Part shown: piece by piece, positions 32,147 through 41,693 of the stretch
Layout: every line of letters begins with the position of its first letter
Numbering within the stretch: position 1 is the first letter of the stretch
Assembly (NCBI GenBank): GCA_016703625.1
Contig: JADJBP010000007.1
Coordinates: 1-64,000, forward strand
Direction: 5' to 3'
Length of the DNA stretch: 64,000 bases
DNA from: Chitinophagaceae bacterium
Lineage (GTDB): Bacteria; Bacteroidota; Bacteroidia; Chitinophagales; Chitinophagaceae
The notes under the pieces: model-generated
Told to the model about the DNA's origin: nothing
Databases searched by the model: none
What the model saw: the letters and a program-made list of their open reading frames with translations, nothing else
Made by a program: the position numbers and the translations under genes

Positions 32147-33670
32147 TTACAAATCAAATGTAATGCCCTGTGCCAAAGGCAGTTTATCGGTGTAATTGAT
32201 GGTATTGGTTTGCCTGCGCATATACACTTTCCAGGCATCGCTGCCGCTCTCACGCCCGCCGCCGGTTTCTTTTTCGCCGCCAAAAGCGCCCCCGATCTCG
32301 GCCCCCGATGTGCCGATATTGACATTGGCAATGCCGCAATCGCTGCCCACCTGCGATAAGAACTGCTCTGCCTGCCGCATATTATTGGTCATAATGGATG
32401 AGGATAAACCCTGCGGAACCCCATTCTGCATGGCAATGGCTTCATCCAGTGTTTTGTATTTCATCAGGTACAGGATGGGAGCAAAGGTTTCGTGCTGTAC
32501 AATAGTAAACGCGTTTTTTGCTTCAGCAATACAGGGTTTCACATAACAGCCGCTTGCAAACGCTTTTCCTTTTAATACCCCGCCTTCCACTATAAATTTA
32601 CCGCCCTCGGCCTTACATTTTTCAATGGAATCCAGGTACAGTTTAACCGCATCCTTATCGATTAGCGGGCCCACATGGTTCTTTTGCTGCAGCGGGTTAC
32701 CGATCTTCAGCTGCCCGTATGCATGTACCAGTTTATCTTTAAAAGTATTGTATATTTTTTCATGAATGATAAGCCTGCGGGTTGAAGTGCAACGTTGCCC
32801 GGCTGTACCTACAGCGCCAAAAACAGCAGCGACCAGGGCTATGTGCAGGTCGGCATTTTCGGTAATGATGATGGCATTATTGCCGCCCAGTTCCAGTAAA
32901 CTCCGGCCCAAACGCTGACCAATAGCCGCACCAACCGCTTTGCCCATACGCGTACTTCCGGTTGCAGAAACCAGCGGTATCCGGGAATCGGCACTCATCC
33001 ATTCGCCCACATTTCGCCCGCCGATGATGATATTGGATACGCCTTCGGGCACATTATTTTTTTTGAGGACGGGCTGAATGATGTTCTGGCATGCAATGGC
33101 ACAAAGGGGCGTTTTTTCGCTGGGCTTCCAAACACACACATCGCCGCAAACCCATGCCAAAGCTGCATTCCAGCTCCATACTGCCACCGGGAAATTAAAG
33201 GCTGATATGACCCCAACTATTCCCAAAGGATGGTATTGCTCGTACATCCGGTGCCCCGGCCTTTCGCTGTGCATGGTTAAGCCGTGCAACTGGCGGGAGA
33301 GGCCCACTGCAAAATCACAGATATCGATCATCTCCTGTACTTCGCCCAGGCCTTCCTGTAAGCTCTTGCCCATTTCATAACTGACCAGTTGCCCAAGGTC
33401 CTGTTTATTTTTTCGGAGTTCTTCTGCGATCTGCCGTACAATTTCGCCACGCTTTGGAGCGGGCCAGGTGCGCCATTCGGCAAAAGCCGATTGCGCTTTT
33501 TGAATGACTGCCTCGTATGTTTTTGCATCGGCCCCGGTTACCGTGGCAATAAGTTTGCCATCAACAGGGCTGTACGATTCTATTTTTTCACCTTTGCTTT
33601 TTAGCCGGGTTAAACCGGTGGATACGCCGTCGTTATTGGCTTGTATCTTCAACGTCTTTAAAAATTTCAT
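32147..33670 (-). CDS. Aldehyde dehydrogenase, ALDH7/antiquitin type
   Basis: An intact 507-residue NAD-dependent aldehyde dehydrogenase. The conserved Glu is in [12 protein letters not shown] (about residue 260) and the catalytic Cys in [13 protein letters not shown] (about 293). [19 protein letters not shown] and [26 protein letters not shown] are typical of the antiquitin group, which oxidises alpha-aminoadipic semialdehyde (or its cyclic form, piperideine-6-carboxylate) in lysine degradation. No other lysine catabolism gene is present, so the substrate is inferred from the family. A dispersed inverted repeat separates it from panB. Confidence 0.88.
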   Translation of the reverse strand: MKFLKTLKIQANNDGVSTGLTRLKSKGEKIESYSPVDGKLIATVTGADAKTYEAVIQKAQSAFAEWRTWPAPKRGEIVRQIAEELRKNKQDLGQLVSYEMGKSLQEGLGEVQEMIDICDFAVGLSRQLHGLTMHSERPGHRMYEQYHPLGIVGVISAFNFPVAVWSWNAALAWVCGDVCVWKPSEKTPLCAIACQNIIQPVLKKNNVPEGVSNIIIGGRNVGEWMSADSRIPLVSATGSTRMGKAVGAAIGQRLGRSLLELGGNNAIIITENADLHIALVAAVFGAVGTAGQRCTSTRRLIIHEKIYNTFKDKLVHAYGQLKIGNPLQQKNHVGPLIDKDAVKLYLDSIEKCKAEGGKFIVEGGVLKGKAFASGCYVKPCIAEAKNAFTIVQHETFAPILYLMKYKTLDEAIAMQNGVPQGLSSSIMTNNMRQAEQFLSQVGSDCGIANVNIGTSGAEIGGAFGGEKETGGGRESGSDAWKVYMRRQTNTINYTDKLPLAQGITFDL

Positions 33671-33753
33671 GATATTTGATTTGTCATTGAGGGATGCAAG
33701 TTACGAAGAAGCATTTTTAAAGTGAAGTTTGGAGATAGATGTTATAATTGCGT

Positions 33754-33820
33754 TGTCAGGGTGAGCTTGTCGAACCCGGATTACAATAATAAACCCGCCT
33801 TCGACAAGCTCAGGCTGACA
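33754..33820. repeat. Inverted repeat of the CTGAGC/GTCGAAG family
   Basis: A 21-base left arm (33754-33774) and right arm (33800-33820) are inverted with 19 of 21 positions matching, around a 25-base loop. The core TTCGACAAGCTCAGGCTGACA belongs to an intergenic palindrome familiar from Bacteroidota genomes. It lies between panB and the ALDH gene and could act as a transcript end or mRNA stabiliser. Confidence 0.8.
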
Positions 33821-33852
33821 GCTTTTTAATTTTGAAGTTTTAAAAAGACGTT

Positions 33853-34668
33853 TTAATACTGCTCACTTTCATTCGGAAAATCTTTGCTTTTTACATCCGT
33901 GATGTATTGCTTAACAGCTCCTTCTATCTGTTCGTGTAAGTTGAGGTATTGCCTTAAAAAGCGGGGTTTAAATTCAATATTGATGCCCAGCATATCGTGC
34001 ATCACCAGCACCTGTCCATCGCAATGGCCGCCTGCTCCAATACCGATGGTAGGGATATGCAGGCTTTCACTTACTTCTTTTGCCAGCTCAGCAGGGATCT
34101 TTTCAAGCACGATGGCAAATGCCCCGGCATCCTGCAGCAGTAAGGCATCTTTTTTTAATTTGGATGCTTCATCAATTTCTTTTGCACGAACCGTGTAGGT
34201 ACCAAATTTGTAAATGCTTTGCGGGGTTAATCCCAAATGCCCCATTACCGGGATACCGGCACTAACGATCTTTTTAACAGAATCCACTGCCTCTTCCCCG
34301 CCTTCCAGTTTTACGGAGTGCCCGCCTGTTTCTTTCATGATCTTGATGGCCGATGCCAGTGCAACCTCTGAATTGGACTGGTAAGAACCAAAGGGCATAT
34401 CTACCACCACCAGGCAGCGGCTGATACCACGTACCACACTTTGTGCATGGTAGATCATCTGGTCGAGCGTAATGGGCAGTGTTGTTTCGTGTCCTGCCAT
34501 TACATTGCTGGCGCTGTCGCCAACCAAAATGATATCTATACCTGCCGTATCAAAAATTTTAGCAAATGAAAAATCATATGCCGTGATCATGGAGATCTTT
34601 TCCCCGGCGGCCTTCATTTTCTGCAAAGTATTGGTGGTTACTTTCTTAATTTCTTTATTTACGGACAT
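33853..34668 (-). CDS. panB: 3-methyl-2-oxobutanoate hydroxymethyltransferase
   Basis: PanB adds a hydroxymethyl group from 5,10-methylene-THF to ketoisovalerate in pantothenate synthesis. The intact 271-residue protein carries [37 protein letters not shown] (Mg-binding Asp), [27 protein letters not shown] and [21 protein letters not shown], all hallmark motifs. Length matches the family (about 265). Its pathway partner panC lies on the same strand 6 kb away, and panD is not in the window. Confidence 0.95.
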   Translation of the reverse strand: MSVNKEIKKVTTNTLQKMKAAGEKISMITAYDFSFAKIFDTAGIDIILVGDSASNVMAGHETTLPITLDQMIYHAQSVVRGISRCLVVVDMPFGSYQSNSEVALASAIKIMKETGGHSVKLEGGEEAVDSVKKIVSAGIPVMGHLGLTPQSIYKFGTYTVRAKEIDEASKLKKDALLLQDAGAFAIVLEKIPAELAKEVSESLHIPTIGIGAGGHCDGQVLVMHDMLGINIEFKPRFLRQYLNLHEQIEGAVKQYITDVKSKDFPNESEQY

Positions 34669-34769
34669 GATGCGTTTGTTTTAATTAACTATGATGCTGG
34701 TGGAGTTGGCTCTGCATTAGAATAAAACAAATCCGGGGAGCAATTGATGCTGTAAATGTATAAATAAAT

Positions 34770-35713
34770 TTACTTGAAAACCAGTTTAAAAACAGGTGCC
34801 GGTTCTTTGTCACCCCAACTGGCCGGTTTGCGGGTGTATACGATCATTTCTTTGTTCAATGCATAGATCCGGTTCCTTTTATGGTCGTAATACCATTCCT
34901 GTACCAATTGTACTTCGGTAAATCCTGCAGTCCCATCCACAGGGGCACTAACCTGGTATTTTAAAATATTGCCAATTGAATCATAAATGGGAGATATCTG
35001 TGGCTCAACATAGGCAAGGTTTACATTCAATTCTCCGGGATTTAATTTACTGTTGCTTTCAACAGAAAATATGTCTATCTTATCTTCCAACACATAAGGC
35101 CAGAGTGTTTCCAGTAAATTTTACCATACATTGTTTTAAGCTGGTCTTTACTTTGCTCCAGGTCATTTTTCAGCATGCTTGTTGTTTGTCCCAAAAAAAT
35201 AAGTTTGTTTTTTTTACGGAATTTGCGGTTGTATTTGTAATTGTATGCCGTGTTAAAATAAAATGATTCGCCCAGGTATTTTCCGGAAGATAAATAAACA
35301 GGCAGGGCGGGAGTAACAAAGGGGATATAACTTTTTAAGATCCCTTTTTCAACATATAATATCTGGGTTATTTCGGTGATCAGGAACCGGGTTGTATCGA
35401 TCTTGTTATCCATCCCGGTTGATGCTCCAAAATATACGCTGTTGATGGAATCCAGTGGTATGTATTTTATGTTGTTAACTGATGTGGTTCGGCTATCAAG
35501 TGGGAGCGAAGCCTTAATTTCTTTTTTGGTAAGCCTGTTCAGCAACCTGTTATTCAGGTCAGCCCGGTCAAAATTAAAAGTATCACTGGCATATGCCGCC
35601 CATTGAATTCCGGGTTTGTTTATAAATTTGTCGAACTGTGTTGGATGAGGTTTATTTTGTGCAATTGAAGTATTGCTGAGTAAAAGGAGTAAAACCGTTA
35701 ATTGTTTTATCAT
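34770..35713 (-). CDS. Secreted protein of unknown function, frameshifted
   Basis: The repaired product is about 314 residues with a signal peptide ending LLLSNTSIAQ. A slip near 35105 joins QLKTMYGK to LLETLWPYVLEDKIDIFSVE. The C-terminal part has VQEWYYDHKRNRIYALNKEMIVYTRKPASW. This layout loosely recalls the T9SS ring protein GldN/PorN, in which an internal segment with a (W/Y)FFDKRxxxL-type motif is followed by an I.P strand, but I cannot claim homology. No other T9SS core gene is nearby. I assign no function. Confidence 0.55.
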
Positions 35714-35850
35714 GGAGTTATTATGCTGCGGAATTAAAGGTATTTAAAAAGCTGTTAAGGAAAGCTTATTTAAAATGAAGCAGGGAGAATGATTTTTGGT
35801 TTTAAAAATGAGTGCGTTTGGTAAATCCGCTCGTCTCCCGCTCGCGTTTC

Positions 35851-35913
35851 TCGACTCCGCTCGTTTCTCGACTCCGCTCGAAACTTGCTCCGAAATCCAC
35901 TTCGACTCCGCTC
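35851..35913. repeat. Three direct copies of TCGACTCCGCTC
   Basis: The 12-mer TCGACTCCGCTC occurs at 35851-35862, 35868-35879 and 35902-35913. Read on the minus strand this is the CTGAGCGGAGTCGAAG variant of the dispersed Bacteroidota repeat. The ppx stop codon (35912-35914) lies inside the last copy, so the repeat abuts or has replaced the native gene end. Confidence 0.8.
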
Positions 35914-36796
35914 AGTGTTGATTCACCTCATCCCACAAATGCCGTATAAGACCATCTGCCAAACCGATCTTGGGTACATACATTTCGGAAGCACCTGCCC
36001 AGCGCATGGCATTAATATAAATGAGAAGTGCCGGTATGATCACATCCGCCCGGTCGGGCCGCAGGCTGTATAATTTCATCCTGGTTTCCAGGTCAACACT
36101 GCTTAATTCTTTATGGTAGTCTCTCAGCAGGTCAAGGGTCAATGGTTTTCCTTCTTTCCGTTTGCTCATCGAAAAGATCTTGTTGATATTTCCGCCGCTG
36201 CCAATGGCCATCACTTCTTTTTGTCCTTTGGTCACTGTTTTAATGATCTCCTTCATCACTTCCCAGGTTTTGTCATGAACCTGGTTCTGCAACAAACGTA
36301 TGGTGCCGATATTGAATGATTCCTTGTAATTGAGAATGCCGTTGCTGAAGAAAGAAAGCTCTGTACTGCCACCGCCAACGTCAACATACATATAGCTGTG
36401 GTCCTTATCCAGTGTTTCGGCAATATGGTTCTCAAAAACCAGCCCGGCTTCCATATCACCACTGATCACTTCAATGGCAATATCGGTTTCCAGTTTTACT
36501 TTTCGTACTATATCAGGCGTATTCATGGCATCCCGCATGGCACTGGTTGCACAGGCTTTCACATGTTTGATCTCATATGCATTCATTAAATGTTTGAAAG
36601 CCTTCATGGTTTGCAAAAGCATACCGGTTTTTTGTTTGGAGATCATACCGGTCTCAAATACATCAAAACCCAGTCGTAACGGCACCCTGAACAGGTTCAG
36701 TTTATTGAATACCGGGTTATCTTTTTCATCGCTGGTTACTTCTGTAATTAATAATCGGGCTGCATTGCTTCCTATATCTATGGCTGCGAGTTTCAA
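35912..36796 (-). CDS. Exopolyphosphatase/GppA family phosphatase
   Basis: An intact 294-residue ASKHA-fold phosphatase. AAIDIGSNAARLLITEV is the phosphate-1 motif, YVDVGGGSTELSFF the phosphate-2 motif, and VMAIGSGGNINKIFSM a later nucleotide-fold loop. ACATSAMRDAMN is typical of Ppx/GppA. It hydrolyses polyphosphate or pppGpp; at this short length it lacks the C-terminal HD-like domain of E. coli Ppx, as usual in Bacteroidota. It sits next to ppk, the enzyme that makes polyphosphate, with a repeat-filled 180-base gap between them. Confidence 0.88.
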   Translation of the reverse strand: MKLAAIDIGSNAARLLITEVTSDEKDNPVFNKLNLFRVPLRLGFDVFETGMISKQKTGMLLQTMKAFKHLMNAYEIKHVKACATSAMRDAMNTPDIVRKVKLETDIAIEVISGDMEAGLVFENHIAETLDKDHSYMYVDVGGGSTELSFFSNGILNYKESFNIGTIRLLQNQVHDKTWEVMKEIIKTVTKGQKEVMAIGSGGNINKIFSMSKRKEGKPLTLDLLRDYHKELSSVDLETRMKLYSLRPDRADVIIPALLIYINAMRWAGASEMYVPKIGLADGLIRHLWDEVNQH

Positions 36797-36799
36797 ACT

Positions 36800-36972
36800 G
36801 GTTAATACGTTAAATGGTTAAAACGTTAATTGGTTAAAACTTGGATCGCCGGTTCCATGCGTTTATTAAAACAAACGAATTTACGAATTAACGTTTTAAA
36901 CGGATTAACTTATTAACGGATCAACGTTTAAACCAATTAACGGATCAACGTTTAAACCAATTAACGGATCTA
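36800..36972. repeat. Complex repeat region between ppx and ppk
   Basis: The right part has a 24-base tandem unit TTAACGGATCAACGTTTAAACCAA at 36913-36936 and 36937-36960, plus a partial third copy to 36972. The left part (36800-36840) carries GTTAAATGGTTAAAACG-type units that are the approximate reverse complement of the right units, so the two sides could pair as a long stem. The motif TTAATTGG/CCAATTAA is shared with the 8-base array at 30154. Confidence 0.85.
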
Positions 36973-36976
36973 CGGA

Positions 36977-39037
36977 TTAACACTTCCTGTAGAGATAATT
37001 ATACGTCTCCACCTGGCTGCGGATCTTTTTGGTATTGCGGGGGTTTACATACTGGTTGCTGAGGTCATTGTCCAGTATCCTTGCTTTGATATTGTCCTTT
37101 AACTGTATCTGTAAAATTTCCTTCAATTCCTGCTGTATATTTTTTTCGCTGATGGGGCAGGCCACTTCAATGCGGTGATCAATATTGCGTACCATCCAGT
37201 CGGCCGATGAAATGTACGTTTTTTCCTTTCCGCCATTGTGAAAGATCATGATCCTGGAATGTTCCAGGTATTCATCTACAATACTGATGGCCTGGATGGG
37301 GATCCTGAATTTTTTATTTTCGGTAGGCAGGCAAAATATGCCCCTGATCACCATTTTAAGTTCAACACCTGCTTTTGCGGCTTCGTATAATTTATCAATG
37401 AGCAGTTCATCACTCAATGAATTTAATTTCAGGATGATGGACGCCGGTTTTTTTAACAGGGCATTTTTGATCTCTTTGTTGATCATCTGCAGCAATTGCC
37501 TGCGCATGCCGGTCGGGCTTACGATCAGTGTATTGCATTGCTGTAATAAATGTATCCTTGTTTTTGGCTGCTCCAGGTAACTGAATATCCGGGTTACATC
37601 AGCCATGATATTGCGGTCGGATGTGAGCAGGCAGGTATCACTGTAAACTGTAGCCGTTTTTTCATTCAGGTTACCGGTACTTACAAAACCATAGTGGGTT
37701 GTTTTGTTATTAACCCGCTTTTTGATCAGGCATATCTTGGCATGCACTTTCATATTGTGTACACCAAACAAAACTTTTACACCGGCATCCTCCAGTTCTT
37801 CTTTATACTCCAGGTTGGCTTCTTCATCAAACCGGGCACGCAATTCCAGCACCACGGTTACCTGTTTCCCGTTACGCACGGCATTGGTTAAGGTGTTGAT
37901 TATTTTAGACCGGTCGGCCAGGCGGTAACAGGTTATTTTTATGGAAACAACATCAGGATCAATGGCAGCTTCACGCAGCAGGTCGATCACGCTGTTGAAT
38001 GAGTGATACGGGAAATGCAGCAGCACATCTTTTTTTAAAACAACATTGGTTACACTGGTCACATTTTTTAAACCGGGGTGCACAAATGGTTTTTTGCGGA
38101 GATTTTTTTTATGAAAAACCGACTCAGGAAAATTAATAAAATCCACAAAATTGTGAATGCGTCCACCGGGGATCAGGTTGTCTTTCTGCAATAATCCCAG
38201 CCTGCGTACCAGGTAGGTGAGCAGGGCAGGGTCAATGGCTTTGTCAAAAACAAACCGTACCGGCTTTCCCATTTTCCGGTTCTTTAACCCTTTTTCAATT
38301 TTCTGAATGAGCGAGGTGGATACATCATTGTCAATATCGATCTCGGCATCACGCGTTACTTTAATGATGTGCGCCGAAAAAGTATCATATCCAAAAAATG
38401 AAAAAATATTCGGCAAACAAAAACGGATGATATCTTCCAGCAGGATGATCTGCCTGTCTGCATTTTTTGAAGGCAATATAATGAACCGGTTCAGCCGCCT
38501 GGAAGGAACCGACAGCAATGCAAATTTTTGAGGTACCGACCTGTCTTTTTTTGAAAGTTTGCAGGCCAGGTAAATGGATTTATCATTCAGCACCGGGAAA
38601 TTGTGGATGCTTTCTATCATCAGCGGAATGATATTGCTTCTTATTTCCTCATTAAAATAATCGAGAATAAATGCCTGCTGTGTTTTATTTAACTGGTTTT
38701 CATTAACCAGGAATATCCTTTCTTTTTTCAGTTCCCGTAATATCTCATTCCAGATGCGCTCAAATTCCCGCTGCTGTTCTACCACAATTTCCTGGATCTC
38801 CTCCAGGATGGCATCGGGGGTAAGTTCCAGGTGCATTTTTGATTTTTTCCCGAACTCGATCATGCGCTTGAGGGTAGCCACCCGTACCCTGAAGAATTCA
38901 TCCAGGTTATTGGAAAATATACCCAGGAATCGGATTCGTTCCCTTAACGGAACGGTTTCGTCTGCGGCTTCCTGTAATACACGGTTGTTGAACGAAAGCC
39001 AGCTGATATCCCTGAAAATGATCTTTCTCTTATGCAA
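36977..39037 (-). CDS. ppk: Polyphosphate kinase 1
   Basis: PPK1 polymerises the gamma-phosphate of ATP into inorganic polyphosphate. The intact 686-residue protein has the N-domain start RDISWLSFNNRVLQEAAD and the H1/H2 regions. The autophosphorylated His lies in MKVHAKICLIKK (about residue 434, equivalent to E. coli His435), and the second conserved His in EHSRIMIFHNGG (about 597). YGFVSTGNLNEKTATVYSD and SSADWMVRNIDHRIEV are the other signatures. Length is normal. With the adjacent ppx it forms a synthesis and breakdown pair in the order ppk-ppx on the minus strand. Confidence 0.97.
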   Translation of the reverse strand: MHKRKIIFRDISWLSFNNRVLQEAADETVPLRERIRFLGIFSNNLDEFFRVRVATLKRMIEFGKKSKMHLELTPDAILEEIQEIVVEQQREFERIWNEILRELKKERIFLVNENQLNKTQQAFILDYFNEEIRSNIIPLMIESIHNFPVLNDKSIYLACKLSKKDRSVPQKFALLSVPSRRLNRFIILPSKNADRQIILLEDIIRFCLPNIFSFFGYDTFSAHIIKVTRDAEIDIDNDVSTSLIQKIEKGLKNRKMGKPVRFVFDKAIDPALLTYLVRRLGLLQKDNLIPGGRIHNFVDFINFPESVFHKKNLRKKPFVHPGLKNVTSVTNVVLKKDVLLHFPYHSFNSVIDLLREAAIDPDVVSIKITCYRLADRSKIINTLTNAVRNGKQVTVVLELRARFDEEANLEYKEELEDAGVKVLFGVHNMKVHAKICLIKKRVNNKTTHYGFVSTGNLNEKTATVYSDTCLLTSDRNIMADVTRIFSYLEQPKTRIHLLQQCNTLIVSPTGMRRQLLQMINKEIKNALLKKPASIILKLNSLSDELLIDKLYEAAKAGVELKMVIRGIFCLPTENKKFRIPIQAISIVDEYLEHSRIMIFHNGGKEKTYISSADWMVRNIDHRIEVACPISEKNIQQELKEILQIQLKDNIKARILDNDLSNQYVNPRNTKKIRSQVETYNYLYRKC

Positions 39038-39138
39038 GCTTTTTGTTTTTATGATAATGGCGGCGAATATAACCGCTTGCTGTTAAAAACAGCCAAAAAC
39101 AGTATTAAGTTTGTGTGAAAAGTTTAGTACGGAAGATA

Positions 39139-39630
39139 CTAACCGCTTTTCATTTTTTCAATGATGCCGGTTGTTGAAAAGCCTTCCAGGATGGGTACTG
39201 TTTTTACTTCACCATCATTTGCGAGCACTTCCCGGGCGCCAACGATCTGCTCAATTGTATAATCGCCGCCTTTTACCAATACATCGGGCATGATCGTTGT
39301 AATTAAGTTCAGGGGCGTGTCTTCTTCAAAAAGGATAACGGCATCTACCATCACCAGCGATGCCATCACCAGTAGCCGGGACCCTTCATTATTTACCGGG
39401 CGGTCTGTTCCCTTTAACCTTTTTACAGAGGCATCGGCATTAATGCCAACAATTAAAATATGGCCAAAAGTGGCAGCCTCGCCCAGCGAAGCAATATGCC
39501 CTTCATGCAATATATCAAACACGCCATTGGTGAAAACGATCTTTTTATTGTGTAAACGCCAGCGTTTAAGCTGGTGGTTCAGTTCGGTGAGTGTAAATAT
39601 TTTTTCAGGTATACTGCTTACTGATTTCAT
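39139..39630 (-). CDS. rfaE2: D-glycero-beta-D-manno-heptose 1-phosphate adenylyltransferase
   Basis: An intact 163-residue nucleotidyltransferase corresponding to the C-terminal domain of HldE. IVFTNGVFDILHEGHIASL (about 31-50) holds the HxGH motif that binds ATP. GTDRPVNNEGSR, VLVKGGDYTIEQIVGAREV and IEGFSTTGIIEKM-like C-terminal residues (here LEGFSTTGIIEKM) complete the family signature. It supplies ADP-heptose for lipopolysaccharide core, so the organism is expected to make LPS with heptose or to use ADP-heptose in other glycans. Its start overlaps the end of the upstream membrane protein by 26 bases. Confidence 0.92.
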   Translation of the reverse strand: MKSVSSIPEKIFTLTELNHQLKRWRLHNKKIVFTNGVFDILHEGHIASLGEAATFGHILIVGINADASVKRLKGTDRPVNNEGSRLLVMASLVMVDAVILFEEDTPLNLITTIMPDVLVKGGDYTIEQIVGAREVLANDGEVKTVPILEGFSTTGIIEKMKSG

Positions 39631-40624
39631 TTTTTTTTCTGTTAATATAGGGGATAATTAATAAGCACACAACACCTGCAATGATAATAATGCCGGTTGC
39701 AACACCCCAGATCAGCCATCCGAATGCTTTGCCCAGGGAACCTGCAATACCATATATGGTGAGGGTTTCCATAACAAACAGCGGAAAAGAACCGATGCCT
39801 CCCGGGGTTGCGATCATGGCAAGGGAGGCCAGGGTTAAAACTGCAAAAGCGGCTTTAATACTTAAATGTGATGTGCCCTCCATGGCCTGGAAACCAATAT
39901 ATATCTGTAACAGGTAAAGGGCCCATATCAAAAATGTATGGAACAGGAAGAGGCGCTTTTTCTTAAATTGTTTAACGGTTTTGAATGCTGCAGCGATCCC
40001 TTTTAAAAAGAGATTGATCCTGATGATTATTTTATTGCCGGGAAATTTTTTAAAGAGCATTTTTATAAAGAAGATGATAAAAAAAATAATGCCCAGGATG
40101 ATCAGCAGGTTTGCCCATAACGGGATGCCGGCTGTTTGTCCCATGGTTATTATTTTTTCCTTTACATAGTTTCCGATAAGGTCTATCTGTATTAAAATGG
40201 TTAAACCAATAAAGATGAGAAAGCAGACCAGGTCAAAAGTGCGTTCAATGATGATGGTGCCTACCAGTTTTCCAACATTCAGTTTTTCATATTTGGCTAA
40301 AAAAGTGCATTTTAAAATTTCGCCGAGGCGTGGTACGGCCGAATTGGCCAGGTAACCGATCATCACAACGGAAAATACATTTTTTAATTTTGGTTTAAAG
40401 TCAAGCGGCTCCATCAGCAACTTCCAGCGAATGGCACGTACCAGGTGACTCAGCAGCGACATGAATATGATCGGGATGATCAGCCAGTAATTGGCATATT
40501 TAAAAGCATCGGCAAATTCAGATTTTTCTGTAACGGTCATGTCTTTCAATTGCCACCAAACCAAAAAAATGCCGGCGCCTAAAAAAAGTAAATATTGTAA
40601 TATGGCCATTAACCGTTTACGCAT
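39605..40624 (-). CDS. Lysylphosphatidylglycerol-synthase-like membrane protein (UPF0104)
   Basis: An intact 339-residue protein with about eight membrane segments. It opens LQYLLFLGAGIFLVWW and carries the family signatures SHLVRAIRWKLLM and VVMIGYLANSAVPRLGEILKC, then IIIERTFDLVCFLIF and PGGIGSFPLFVMETLTIYGI. This is the flippase-like domain of MprF without the aminoacyltransferase, a group that also includes AglD. Its role in Bacteroidota is not defined; lipid or lipid-linked glycan transport is likely. It is translationally linked to rfaE2. Confidence 0.85.
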   Translation of the reverse strand: MRKRLMAILQYLLFLGAGIFLVWWQLKDMTVTEKSEFADAFKYANYWLIIPIIFMSLLSHLVRAIRWKLLMEPLDFKPKLKNVFSVVMIGYLANSAVPRLGEILKCTFLAKYEKLNVGKLVGTIIIERTFDLVCFLIFIGLTILIQIDLIGNYVKEKIITMGQTAGIPLWANLLIILGIIFFIIFFIKMLFKKFPGNKIIIRINLFLKGIAAAFKTVKQFKKKRLFLFHTFLIWALYLLQIYIGFQAMEGTSHLSIKAAFAVLTLASLAMIATPGGIGSFPLFVMETLTIYGIAGSLGKAFGWLIWGVATGIIIIAGVVCLLIIPYINRKKNEISKQYT

Positions 40625-40666
40625 AATCGGTTACAAATTACGAAGGGAAAACAGGAAAGACAAAAA

Positions 40667-40696
40667 AGTATCCAGTATCCAGTATCAAGTATCAAG
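40667..40696. repeat. Four copies of a 7-base unit AGTATC(C/A)
   Basis: Units AGTATCC, AGTATCC, AGTATCA and AGTATCA follow one another, and further AGTATCC and CAGTATTC copies are scattered to 40737. The repeat fills the 123-base gap between the UPF0104 gene start and panC stop. It is a low-complexity spacer. Confidence 0.7.
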
Positions 40697-40747
40697 ATTC
40701 TACATCAGTATTCAACGTTTAACCAGAAAGTATCCATCATCCTGATC

Positions 40748-41586
40748 CTACAACAACATATTATCTATCAGCCGCACATCACCTAAAAAAGCAGCAGCCA
40801 GGGCAACGGTTTTTTGTTTACCATCCCAATGATCAATGATATCCAGGTTGTCGGCGCCGGCGATCTCCACATAATCAACCGCAAACCCTGCACCTGTTAA
40901 ATGTTGTGTTGCTTTTGTTTTAAAGATCCAGGTCACCGGGTTGTACGTCATTCCTGATGATCAATAAAGCTTCAGATATTTTTAAAGCCTGCTTTCTGTT
41001 CTTTTCAGTCAACCGAAGATTTCTGCTGCTCATGGCAAGCCCGTCTTTTTCCCGGAGTGTTGGGCAGATGATGATCGTTGTTTTAATCGCCTTGAGTTCC
41101 GTCAGTTTTTTAATGACCATGCATTGCTGGTAATCTTTTTGGCCCAGGTATAGCCTGTCGGCAGGGATTATATCCAGTAACCTGTTTACCACCAGGCAAA
41201 CTCCCTGGAAATGCCCCGGCCTGTATTTGCCTTCCAGCACCGTTTCCAGGTAACCCAGGTCATATGTTTCGGCATTGGCAGTGCCATTCGGGTACATTTC
41301 TGAAACAGATGGAAGGAATAAAACATCGCAACCTGCTTTTTCCAGTACATCAATATCTTTTTCAAGGGTGCTGGGATAATTGTCAAAATCAGCAGGATTG
41401 TTAAACTGTGCCGGGTTTACAAATATGCTGCTAACCGTGAGGGCATCCCTTTTTGTGAAGCATTTATTAAAGAAATATGGCCGGGGTGCAGGGCGCCCAT
41501 GGTTGGAACAAAGCCAATGTCTTTGCCTGTTATTTTCTCTTCACCAGATATGCAGAAAGATCTGCCGCTTTCCTGAATAGTATCAT
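40748..41586 (-). CDS. panC: Pantothenate synthetase, frameshifted
   Basis: PanC joins pantoate and beta-alanine with ATP. The repaired protein is about 280 residues and starts MILFRKAADLSAYLVKRK. Signature parts are GFVPTMGALHPGHISLI (HxGH ATP-binding motif), SIFVNPAQFN, YLGQKDYQQCMVIKKL and AMSSRNLRLTE, with the end DNMLL. Slips fall near 41530, 41465, 41385 and 40945. Every catalytic motif survives in one frame or another, which argues for sequence errors. It is divergent from a short glycogen-synthase-like gene, a pairing common in Bacteroidota. Confidence 0.9.
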
Positions 41587-41645
41587 ATAAGTATCAATTA
41601 GACGTCAAATGCCTGTTGTTTCTGATTTTTACCGATTAAATATCG

Positions 41646-41653
41646 TACTTTTG
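41646..41653 (+). promoter_or_regulatory. -7 promoter element ahead of glycogen-synthase-like gene
   Basis: TACTTTTG matches TAnnTTTG, 43 bases before the ATG at 41694. No TTTG is present at the expected 19-21 bases upstream; the nearest TTG is 27 bases away. The call rests on the -7 box and position between divergent genes. Confidence 0.4.
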
Positions 41654-41693
41654 CAGCCGCTTAAAACATTTATCAGCAACAAACCAAGCGTAA

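Noticed and set aside
36913..36972. Possible CRISPR or integron attC array
   Set aside because: There are only 2.4 direct copies of a 24-base unit and no spacers. No integrase is nearby.
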